From an uncultured Clostridia bacterium (GTDB lineage Bacteria > Bacillota > Clostridia > Oscillospirales > Oscillospiraceae): a DNA stretch of 8,819 nt. Position numbers and translations under genes: made by a program. The notes below the pieces were generated by a model. That model searched no databases. It was not told where the DNA came from and saw only the letters and a program-made list of their open reading frames with translations. The stretch covers positions 1-8,819 of the forward strand of contig CAMHER010000070.1 of the NCBI GenBank assembly GCA_946184215.1, read 5' to 3'. Shown in pieces: positions 1-5,977 of the stretch; the stretch's first letter is position 1, and each line of letters begins with the position of its first letter.

Positions 1-8
1 CATTGCGC

Positions 9-1442
9 TCAGAACAGCTTCCATGCGCCCGTTTCACACTCGCCGTGCTCATTTTCGCCGAGCGTGATGACATCGCCGCTCTCTGTGACGAAGGCATAGT
101 GCGTCCCGCCCGCGGCCATGGCGCGGATGTCCCGCAGCGCGGAGACATCATATTCCTCGCCCGCCCGGAAAAAGGCGGCGTGGACGCGCCCCTGCGCGTC
201 GAGGCCCAGGACGGCGTTGGCCGAGGCCGCGGCGGCTATGATATCCGTCCAGTCTGAAAGCCCGGCGGCGGCGCACACCGCGCTGCCGTCGGCGCGCAGG
301 CCCACGGCATAGCCCGTGTTCACCGCGATATCCACCAGCTCGTGCAGCTCCTCCGAGCGCGCGCTCTCGTGCGAGAGGAGGGCGTCGCCGCCCTCCCGCA
401 GCGCGGCAAGCGCGTACGACCCGCCCGAGATCGCCGTGATCTTTGTCCAGTCGTCAAGCATGTAATAGTCGTTGAAGCCGCAGGCGACGACCGTGCCGTC
501 GCGCTTTAATCCGAAGGTGGCCCAATCCGCCGCCGTCACGGCGACGATGTCGCGCCAGTCCCCCACGTCGCACTGGCCCTCGTCGTTTCTTCCCGCGGCA
601 ATGACCGTCCCGTCCTCCAGAAGGCCGACCGTGTGGTACGCCCCGGCGCAGATTTGTTTGACGCTGTGCCAGGCGGACACCTGACATTGTCCGAAGCTGT
701 CGTCCCCGCAGGCGAGGACCGTTCCGTCGTTTTTCAGCGCCGCCGTGTGATAAAAGCCCACGGCCACGATCCCCCGGGGCAGCGCTTCGCGTTTTTCCGC
801 GAGCGCGGCGCGGCGGCTCACTTCCTCCGGCGAGAGATAGTGCGCCGCGGCATAGCCCGCTTCGAGGTCCCGGCTGCCGCAGAGCGTCTCGGCAAGGCTC
901 AGCGCCCGCTCGCGGGCATCGGCGTAGTCGCCGAGCTTATACAGGAGCAGAAAGCTTTCGGCCGTTCTGCCCGCCTCGGCGAGAGCGACCGCGTTTTTGT
1001 AGCGGGCCCGGCGGGCCTTTTCCGCGGCGTCGGCATAGGTGCCGAGAGCGTCGAACAGTTCCGCGGCCCTGTCGTAGACCCCCGCTTCCAATGCCGCGGA
1101 GGCCGCCCCGTAGCGCGCTGCGGCATAGCCCTCCGCCGCGCCGTCGTAATCGCCCAGCGCGGCAAAGAGCGTCGCCGCCTCGTCCCAATTCTCCGCAGCC
1201 AGGGCCTCGTCTGCCGCCGCACGGCGGCAGCGCAGCATGTAAGCGTTTCGCAGCTCCTCGTCCCGGAGCTTCTCGCTCAGCGCCGCGGCGCGGGCGACAT
1301 TGCCGCGCTCCAGCGCCTTTTCGATCCGTGCCGGGCGGCTGTTCTCCGCCGCGGCGGCAAAGCACAGCGCCGCGCCGAGGGCCAGCGCGAAGGCGATGGT
1401 GGCGATCAGAATGGCCTGCAAGACCGTTTTTCTCTCGTTCAT
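9..1442 (-). CDS. Membrane-anchored TPR-like / RCC1-type beta-propeller protein
   Basis: This 477-residue protein has three parts. Residues 1-32 hold one hydrophobic segment (about 8-31) after a short basic start, which suggests a membrane anchor or uncleaved signal with the rest outside. Residues about 33-215 are Ala-rich helical repeats of TPR type: units near 86, 123 and 160 carry a LGDY/LGTYxDA signature at 37-residue spacing. Residues about 225-477 form seven RCC1-like units, with motifs such as HTAALKNDGTV and HTVGLLEDGTV followed by GQC or GEC; units 4 to 6 are degenerate. Seven units would close one propeller. It is the last visible gene of the MBOAT-DHHW operon, 15 bp after the DHHW stop. 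An AGGAGG at 1452-1457 lies 9 nt before the ATG and supports this start. No enzymatic motif is visible. A scaffold or ligand-binding role at the cell surface is inference. The domain calls are firm; the function is unknown. Confidence 0.85.
   Translation of the reverse strand: MNERKTVLQAILIATIAFALALGAALCFAAAAENSRPARIEKALERGNVARAAALSEKLRDEELRNAYMLRCRRAAADEALAAENWDEAATLFAALGDYDGAAEGYAAARYGAASAALEAGVYDRAAELFDALGTYADAAEKARRARYKNAVALAEAGRTAESFLLLYKLGDYADARERALSLAETLCGSRDLEAGYAAAHYLSPEEVSRRAALAEKREALPRGIVAVGFYHTAALKNDGTVLACGDDSFGQCQVSAWHSVKQICAGAYHTVGLLEDGTVIAAGRNDEGQCDVGDWRDIVAVTAADWATFGLKRDGTVVACGFNDYYMLDDWTKITAISGGSYALAALREGGDALLSHESARSEELHELVDIAVNTGYAVGLRADGSAVCAAAGLSDWTDIIAAAASANAVLGLDAQGRVHAAFFRAGEEYDVSALRDIRAMAAGGTHYAFVTESGDVITLGENEHGECETGAWKLF
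12..770 (-). repeat. Seven RCC1-like propeller units (protein-level repeat)
   Basis: Residues 225-477 divide into seven units of roughly 29 to 38 residues. Each begins near a (V/I)xAV/AG(x)YH pattern and contains a DGTV or DG-like turn. Units 1, 2 and 7 are canonical, with H, DG(T/D)V and GxC/GEC. Unit 3 keeps DGTV. Units 4 and 6 have lost much of the Gly pattern, and unit 5 is short. Identity between units is too low for this to be a recent DNA-level duplication. Confidence 0.75.
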
Positions 1443-1457
1443 TTTCCCCGCCCTCCT

Positions 1458-2789
1458 TCAAGACACAGTGGCGGAGTCGAGAAAGCGCTCCAGCCGCCAG
1501 GAGAACACCGGCCCGTTGAAGGAGGTCCACTGGCAGGTGATGATATAGACGTCGTCGATGTCGTACTGCTCCATGTAATCCCGGATGCTCGCCCCCACCA
1601 GGGAGACATTGTAGTTGGCGTTGCGCAGGTCGGTCTGCAGGACCGAATCGTAGTACGGGAAAAGGTAGTAGGCCATGGCGAAGGCATAGCTGTCGGAAAT
1701 GATCAGCGCATTGCGCCCGGTGTGGAAGCCGGTCTCGAACAGGCGGTAGGGGCCCTTTGCGCCGCCGAGGTACATCGTATAGCCGTGGTGGACAAAGTCA
1801 TACAGCTCGGTGGGCGCCTTCTCCGTCAGGTGCGTGACGATCGAAGCCCGCACGGGAGAGATCACCCGCGGCACCATCAGGTTTTCCCGGTCGATGGTCA
1901 TGCTCTGCAGCTGTTCGGGTGTAAAGGGGCCGCTGCGCAGGCTGTCGCGCAGATAATATTCATAATCGTAAAAGCCCGTGGGGGCATAGCCGAGATCGTC
2001 CAGGAATGCGTTCGACACGCGCCAGGCCGTTTTGACGTACCAGTGCAGGTCGCTGGTGGAAAACATGGCCCCCTCGTCCCGCCAGGGCTCCAGGATCTTC
2101 GGAACGCTGTAAATCTTCGCGCCGCGGGAAAGCAGCGGCTGCATCGCCTCGTCCATATCATAACCCCAGTCGGCATAGCGGTGGCTGTCCAGCACCTCGT
2201 TGGCCACGTCCGAGGCGGGCGAGTTGACAAGAAAGACCCGTCCGTTCTCCCCCAACGCTTCGCGGTAGCGGTTGACGACCCCGGCCACATAGGCCACAGT
2301 CTGGGGCGTGTATTCCTCGATGATCTGCTTTCCTCCGTCCCTGCGCACGAACCAGAGGGCGGCGCCCTGCGCCTGCGCGGCGGGAAGCGCGGCGCTCTGC
2401 GTCTCGGCCGCCGGGTCTTCTGCCGGGGTGGAAAGCGGGGCGGCCGACGTCTCGGGCGCCTCGTCGCCGATCATGCCAAGCTCGGCGTCAAAGGTCTTCC
2501 GGGCCTCGGCCTGCTTGTCCGCCTTTCCGAAAACGCCTGTCAGGGTGTTGGACAGGGCAATCATCTCCTCCCGCGCCGGGAAGGCATCGGAGAGATACTT
2601 CTCAAACTCCTCCATAAACTGCCCAGAGGCGAGCGAGGAAGCGCTCAGCTCCGGAAAGGGCTGAAGATTGCGGTTCTCCTTCTCGGAAAAGCCGCCGGCC
2701 TTGTCGGCGAGAAGCAGCAGGAAAAGCCCCAGCGTCAGCGAGGTGAGCAGCAGGATATAGTTTTCGGCAAACAGCAGGATCTTCTTCAT
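1458..2789 (-). CDS. DHHW-family / AlgJ-like SGNH-type protein, partner of the MBOAT acyltransferase
   Basis: The protein has 443 residues and starts at the ATG ending at 2789. The start is chosen because GGAG at 2797-2800 sits 7 nt upstream and the protein then opens with MKKILLF and a strong membrane anchor (residues about 3-27). The upstream in-frame extension would overlap the MBOAT gene and lacks a ribosome site. After the anchor comes a SEKENRNL...PFPEL segment typical of the DHHW family. A Pro/Ala/Glu/Thr-rich linker (about 110-142) follows, then an SGNH-like domain. Candidate catalytic residues, by analogy with AlgJ and AlgX, are Asp247 and His249 in a DLHW motif (the DxHW signature) and Ser367 in ISDSYA. 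It probably accepts or transfers acyl groups outside the membrane on behalf of the adjacent MBOAT protein, acetylating a surface glycan. The substrate cannot be read from the sequence. It ends 15 bp before the RCC1 gene. Confidence 0.85.
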   Translation of the reverse strand: MKKILLFAENYILLLTSLTLGLFLLLLADKAGGFSEKENRNLQPFPELSASSLASGQFMEEFEKYLSDAFPAREEMIALSNTLTGVFGKADKQAEARKTFDAELGMIGDEAPETSAAPLSTPAEDPAAETQSAALPAAQAQGAALWFVRRDGGKQIIEEYTPQTVAYVAGVVNRYREALGENGRVFLVNSPASDVANEVLDSHRYADWGYDMDEAMQPLLSRGAKIYSVPKILEPWRDEGAMFSTSDLHWYVKTAWRVSNAFLDDLGYAPTGFYDYEYYLRDSLRSGPFTPEQLQSMTIDRENLMVPRVISPVRASIVTHLTEKAPTELYDFVHHGYTMYLGGAKGPYRLFETGFHTGRNALIISDSYAFAMAYYLFPYYDSVLQTDLRNANYNVSLVGASIRDYMEQYDIDDVYIITCQWTSFNGPVFSWRLERFLDSATVS

Positions 2790-2802
2790 ACCGAAACTCC
2801 GT

Positions 2803-4230
2803 TCAAAAGCGGAAATAGATAAAGGGGTTGTAGCTCTGTCCAACCAGGAAGATCAGGGACAGGGCAAAGAGCAGCGCCGCGGCCACGCCGCGCACGATGC
2901 TCAGCGTCCGCTCGCCGCCGGGGCGGGCAAGCAGAGCCCGCTCCGCCGCCGGTACCACGGGCAGCGAGCAGAGGAAGGCGACAAGGGGAAAAACGGTATA
3001 GCGCCGCACGACCTGCGCTGTCGCCGCGTCGCACAGCGGCAGGGCGGCAAGTCCGCTCTCCGTCCGCACAACGCCCGCGAGAGCGCGCAGCGTATCTCCC
3101 AGCACGGCGAGATCCGTCTCATAGAAGATCGCCCAGCCGATCATCGCGACCACAAAGGTCACGGCCCAGCGCAGCGCCCGGGGCGTTCGGTCGATCAGGC
3201 CCTTGAGCACATAGCGCTCTGCTATGAGCAGCACGCCGAAGTACAGGCCCCACAGCATAAAGTTCCAGGCCGCGCCGTGCCAGAAGCCCGTCAGCGTCCA
3301 GACGATCAGCAAATTCAAAATGGTGCGTGCCGTTCCCCGGCGATTGCCGCCCAGGGGGATGTACACATAGTCCCGGAAGAAGCTGCCGAGCGAGATATGC
3401 CAGCGGCGCCAGAATTCCGTTGCCGAAAGGGAGACATAGGGATAGTTGAAGTTTTCCTTATACCGGAAGCCCAGCACCCGTCCCAGGCCGATGGCCATGT
3501 CCGAATAGGCCGAAAAATCGAAATAGATCTGCAGCGTATAGAGAAAGGCGTGGTACCAGGCGCCAAGCAGGCTCGCCGCGCCGCCGTGGGGCAGCGCCTC
3601 CACCGCCGCGCCGCAGAGGTTGGCCAGCAGCACCTTTTTCGCAAGGCCGGTGATGAAGCGGCCGAGACCCGCATTGAAGTCCTCCAGGCTCGTTTTTCGC
3701 TCGTCCAGCTGATGCTCGATATCGGCGTACTGCACGATAGGCCCGGCGATCAGCTGCGGGAAGCAGCTGACGTACAGCAGCAGCTTCCAAAAGCTTTTCT
3801 GTACCCCCACCTTGCCGCGGCAGACGTCGATCGTATAGGTCAGCACCTGGAAGGTGTAGAAGGAAATGCCGATGGGCAGACGGATCTGCGGCACCGTGAC
3901 GGAGAGGGAGAAAAGAGCGGCCAGGTTTTCCAGCAGGAAAGCAAAATACTTAAAATAGCCCAGCAGCGCCAGGGACACGCCCACGCCGACGGCGCAGGCG
4001 GCTTTTCTTTTCCGCGGCTCCTGCGAAGCGCCGATGAGGCGTGCGCAGGCATAGTTCACCGCCGTCGAGGCGAGCATCGCCAGCACGCACACCGGCTCGC
4101 CCCAGGCGTAGAACAGCAGAGACGCGCAAATCAGGACCGCATTTTTCCCCTTCAGCCCCGGCGCAAGAAAGTACAGCAGCAGCACGACGGGCAGGAAGAG
4201 CAGCAGAAAGGTCATGCTTGAAAAGACCAC
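2803..4230 (-). CDS. MBOAT-family membrane O-acyltransferase (AlgI/PatA/DltB type)
   Basis: This is a 475-residue polytopic membrane protein of the usual length for AlgI-type MBOAT enzymes, which pass acyl groups across the membrane for glycan O-acetylation. The N-terminus MVFSSMTFLLLFLP is the family start. Family signatures include PIGISFYTFQ (119-128), CFPQLIAGPI (156-165), YFDFSAYSDMAIGLG (236-250) and EFWRRWHISLGSFFRDYVYIPLGG (272 onward). The conserved active-site histidine is His318 in LTGFWHGAAWNF. The start is a GTG, chosen because GGGAGG at 4239-4244 lies 8 nt upstream and the VFSS residues fit the family; the next ATG is 15 bp further in. It leads an operon with the DHHW protein 13 bp downstream, the classic AlgI-AlgJ-like pairing. 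The glycan acceptor is not identifiable here. Alginate synthesis itself is unlikely, since no other alginate genes are seen. Confidence 0.93.
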   Translation of the reverse strand: MVFSSMTFLLLFLPVVLLLYFLAPGLKGKNAVLICASLLFYAWGEPVCVLAMLASTAVNYACARLIGASQEPRKRKAACAVGVGVSLALLGYFKYFAFLLENLAALFSLSVTVPQIRLPIGISFYTFQVLTYTIDVCRGKVGVQKSFWKLLLYVSCFPQLIAGPIVQYADIEHQLDERKTSLEDFNAGLGRFITGLAKKVLLANLCGAAVEALPHGGAASLLGAWYHAFLYTLQIYFDFSAYSDMAIGLGRVLGFRYKENFNYPYVSLSATEFWRRWHISLGSFFRDYVYIPLGGNRRGTARTILNLLIVWTLTGFWHGAAWNFMLWGLYFGVLLIAERYVLKGLIDRTPRALRWAVTFVVAMIGWAIFYETDLAVLGDTLRALAGVVRTESGLAALPLCDAATAQVVRRYTVFPLVAFLCSLPVVPAAERALLARPGGERTLSIVRGVAAALLFALSLIFLVGQSYNPFIYFRF

Positions 4231-4244
4231 TTATCCCGCCTCCC
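4228..4244 (-). promoter_or_regulatory. Ribosome binding site that fixes a GTG start
   Basis: GGGAGG (complement of 4239-4244) stands 8 nt before the GTG at 4228-4230. The internal ATG at 4213-4215 would be 23 nt from this site, which is too far. GTG is therefore the likely start of the MBOAT gene. Confidence 0.75.
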
Positions 4245-4263
4245 TATCAACGTGAATCGCCTC

Positions 4264-4293
4264 ATTATAATACGCTTTGCCTGTGTTTTCCAA
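4264..4293 (-). promoter_or_regulatory. Sigma-70/SigA-type promoter of the MBOAT operon
   Basis: Read on the minus strand, a -35 box TTGGAA (4288-4293) is followed after 18 bp by a perfect TATAAT -10 box (4264-4269). Transcription would begin near 4257, giving a short leader of about 27 nt before the GTG start. The promoter lies just beyond the terminator of the dipeptidase gene, which runs in the same direction, so the operon is an independent unit. No operator palindrome is seen. Confidence 0.75.
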
Positions 4294-4304
4294 GCCCTTT
4301 TCGT

Positions 4305-4335
4305 AAAAAAAGCACCCCGCCCGAGGCGGGGTGCT
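4305..4335 (-). terminator. Rho-independent terminator of the C69 dipeptidase gene
   Basis: A perfect 11-bp stem (4311-4321 with 4325-4335) with a 3-nt loop is GC-rich. On the minus strand it is followed by seven T residues (complement of 4305-4311; the first T closes the stem). It begins 10 nt past the dipeptidase stop codon. The plus-strand side lacks a T tract, so it works in one direction only. Confidence 0.93.
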
Positions 4336-4345
4336 TGCGGAAAGA

Positions 4346-5806
4346 TCAGTTGTCGGCGCGGTTATAGCCGTTTTTCATGTGCTCGCTGGATACGAGCAGG
4401 ACCTTGCCAAGCGTGTCGGTGCTCTGCTCCCGGGCCATTTTGCACAGCTTCTCGTTGGCCTCGGCGGCAAGGGAGAAGTCGCCCGTCTCGGCCATGCGGC
4501 GGTCATACTCGCGCACAAGCTTTCGGCCACGGGTCATGACGGCGTTTTCATAGCGCTCGATCTGCTGGATGCAGCCGGCGTAGTCGTGGTCGGCCAGGGC
4601 GCCGATCAGGCGGCTGGCCCAGTAGAAGTTCTCGGTCGAGACATCCATGGTCACGTCTGTGAGATACTTCGGCAGCTTTGGAACGTTGGGATAAACCGGC
4701 AGCAGCGCGTCAAAGGCCGTGGAGCCGAAGCAGATCCACTCCAGCCCCCGGATCGCCTCCGGCACGCCGGGGCGGATCTGACAGATCGAGGTGACGCCCG
4801 TGCGGTTGATGCCGATGGAGCGGTACCTGCCCCTCTTGCCGGTGTCATGGCTGGAATAGGGGTTGTAGTCCGTGCCCTGATAATGGCCGGAGAGAAGGTA
4901 TTTCACATCCTCCACCGCCACCTTGCGGTCCGGCACGAAGGACCAGGGGATGTTGTCGCTCTCGGGCGTGAACTCGGCGCCGTCGCCCTCCCAGCGGTGG
5001 GAGTACGGCGTGAGATAGCGGCCCATAAACCAGGCGCGCGGGGTGTTGTAAATATGGTCCATGTCGGTGTGGGAGCCGAAGATATCGCGGGGATTGAAAC
5101 GGCCGTTCTGGTTGAGATCCAGATCATTGTCCGCGATAAACTCCCGCAGATCCTTTGAGCAGAGATGTGCTCTCCCCTCGCCCAGCGCGTCGTCGAGATC
5201 GAAGGCGTCCATCCCGAACTGATTGGGGTTGACGACGACCACGTCGTCCGGCACGCGGCGCGCCATCCAGTGGTGCCCGCCGATGGTCTCCATCCACCAG
5301 ACCTCGTTCTCGTCGTTGAAGGCAATGCCGTTGGACTCGTAGGTGCCGTAAGTCTCCAACAGCTCCGCCAGGCGCTCGACGCCCTCCCGGGCGCTGCGGA
5401 TATAAGGCAGGACGAGCACGACGATATCCTCCTCGCCGATGCCGCCCGGAACTTCTTTTTTGCGGCCCGCGGCCTTCTGCAGCTCGACAAGCGGATCGGC
5501 CGCGAGCACGCGGGGATTGGAGGTGATGGTCTCGGTGGCGGTCATGCCCACGTTCGCCGCGTTGATGCCCGTGGCGGCCCAGATGCCGTTTTTCGGATCC
5601 ACGCTGGGGCAGGCGGTATAGCGCATGGGGTTTTCCGGCAGCGGGATCGAGACATGGGACAGGACGCTTTTGTATGTTTTCTTCTGATCCTTCAGCTCCA
5701 CCACGATCATCTTTTTGACATCGAAATGCCCGTCGTCCGTGCGGGCGATCATCGTCGAGCGGTCGTTGGACGCAGCCTTGCCGACCAGAACGGTTGTGCA
5801 GGACAT
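4346..5806 (-). CDS. pepD: C69-family dipeptidase (PepD-like, Ntn hydrolase)
   Basis: The 486-residue protein resembles family C69 dipeptidases of Gram-positive bacteria, which hydrolyse a broad range of dipeptides. These are N-terminal nucleophile enzymes. Here Cys3 in MSCTTVLVGK is the expected nucleophile, with Arg22 and Asp25 in IARTDDG in positions like those of bile-salt and penicillin V hydrolases. Other family-like stretches are ENPMRYTACPSVDP, GINAANVGMTATET, NEVWWMETIGGHHWMARRVP and VVVNPNQFGMDAFDL. No signal peptide is present, so it should be cytoplasmic after processing of the first two residues. The start at 5806 is favoured over the ATG at 5872 because AGGAGG (5815-5820) lies 8 nt upstream and the longer form would run through the promoter. 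It is a single-gene unit with its own promoter and terminator. The pepD symbol is given by family only. Confidence 0.9.
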   Translation of the reverse strand: MSCTTVLVGKAASNDRSTMIARTDDGHFDVKKMIVVELKDQKKTYKSVLSHVSIPLPENPMRYTACPSVDPKNGIWAATGINAANVGMTATETITSNPRVLAADPLVELQKAAGRKKEVPGGIGEEDIVVLVLPYIRSAREGVERLAELLETYGTYESNGIAFNDENEVWWMETIGGHHWMARRVPDDVVVVNPNQFGMDAFDLDDALGEGRAHLCSKDLREFIADNDLDLNQNGRFNPRDIFGSHTDMDHIYNTPRAWFMGRYLTPYSHRWEGDGAEFTPESDNIPWSFVPDRKVAVEDVKYLLSGHYQGTDYNPYSSHDTGKRGRYRSIGINRTGVTSICQIRPGVPEAIRGLEWICFGSTAFDALLPVYPNVPKLPKYLTDVTMDVSTENFYWASRLIGALADHDYAGCIQQIERYENAVMTRGRKLVREYDRRMAETGDFSLAAEANEKLCKMAREQSTDTLGKVLLVSSEHMKNGYNRADN

Positions 5807-5843
5807 GGGTTTTTCCTCCTTGTTTCGATTGCTTTCGCCATGC

Positions 5844-5872
5844 ATCATAGCACATTTCCTCTGTCGGTACAA
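5844..5872 (-). promoter_or_regulatory. Promoter of the C69 dipeptidase gene
   Basis: On the minus strand, TTGTAC (5867-5872) and TATGAT (5844-5849) are separated by exactly 17 bp. A TGC just before the -10 (complement of 5850-5852) makes an extended -10, which offsets the weak -35. Initiation near 5837 leaves a leader of about 31 nt containing the AGGAGG site. Confidence 0.65.
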
Positions 5873-5917
5873 TGCCTTTTCCCCCTTCGCGTCACGCTCT
5901 TCTCCCGTTTTCCGGCG

Positions 5918-5946
5918 TTGTCAGCGCGGGAAAAACGTGCTATGCT
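5918..5946 (+). promoter_or_regulatory. Promoter of the Sel1-repeat gene
   Basis: TTGTCA (5918-5923) is followed by 17 bp and TATGCT (5941-5946), with a TG at 5938-5939 forming an extended -10. It diverges from the dipeptidase promoter, and the two -35 boxes are 45 bp apart. Initiation near 5953 rules out the in-frame ATG at 5942 and supports the ATG at 5978. Confidence 0.65.
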
Positions 5947-5977
5947 GTGCTCAAGACCGATTAACGGGAGATACCAT

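Larger units (their letters stand above)
5807..5977. promoter_or_regulatory. Divergent intergenic region
   Basis: These 171 bp separate the dipeptidase and Sel1-repeat start codons and carry both of their promoters and ribosome sites. Between the two -35 boxes lies a pyrimidine-rich stretch (5874-5910) with no obvious operator. Both -10 regions carry the same octamer GTGCTATG, so it forms an inverted pair at 5846-5853 and 5937-5944. Confidence 0.6.

Noticed and set aside
633..2822. Long open frame on the plus strand opposite the DHHW and RCC1-like genes
   Set aside because: It is antisense to two well-supported genes and has no ribosome site or recognisable domain. High GC content makes stop codons rare in shadow frames.
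2790..2843. Upstream start of the DHHW gene at 2843
   Set aside because: It overlaps the MBOAT C-terminus, has no ribosome site and adds 18 polar residues before a clear signal anchor.
3277..4221. Open frame on the plus strand opposite the MBOAT gene
   Set aside because: It is a shadow frame, polar and without a domain. The opposing strand encodes all the MBOAT signatures.
5807..5872. Upstream start of the dipeptidase at 5872
   Set aside because: It would place the promoter inside the coding region and put 22 residues before the MSC start, away from the N-terminal nucleophile. AGGAGG fits the ATG at 5806.
5165..5977. Upstream in-frame extension of the Sel1-repeat gene
   Set aside because: It is antisense to the dipeptidase and runs through the promoter. 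The ATG at 5978 has a good ribosome site.
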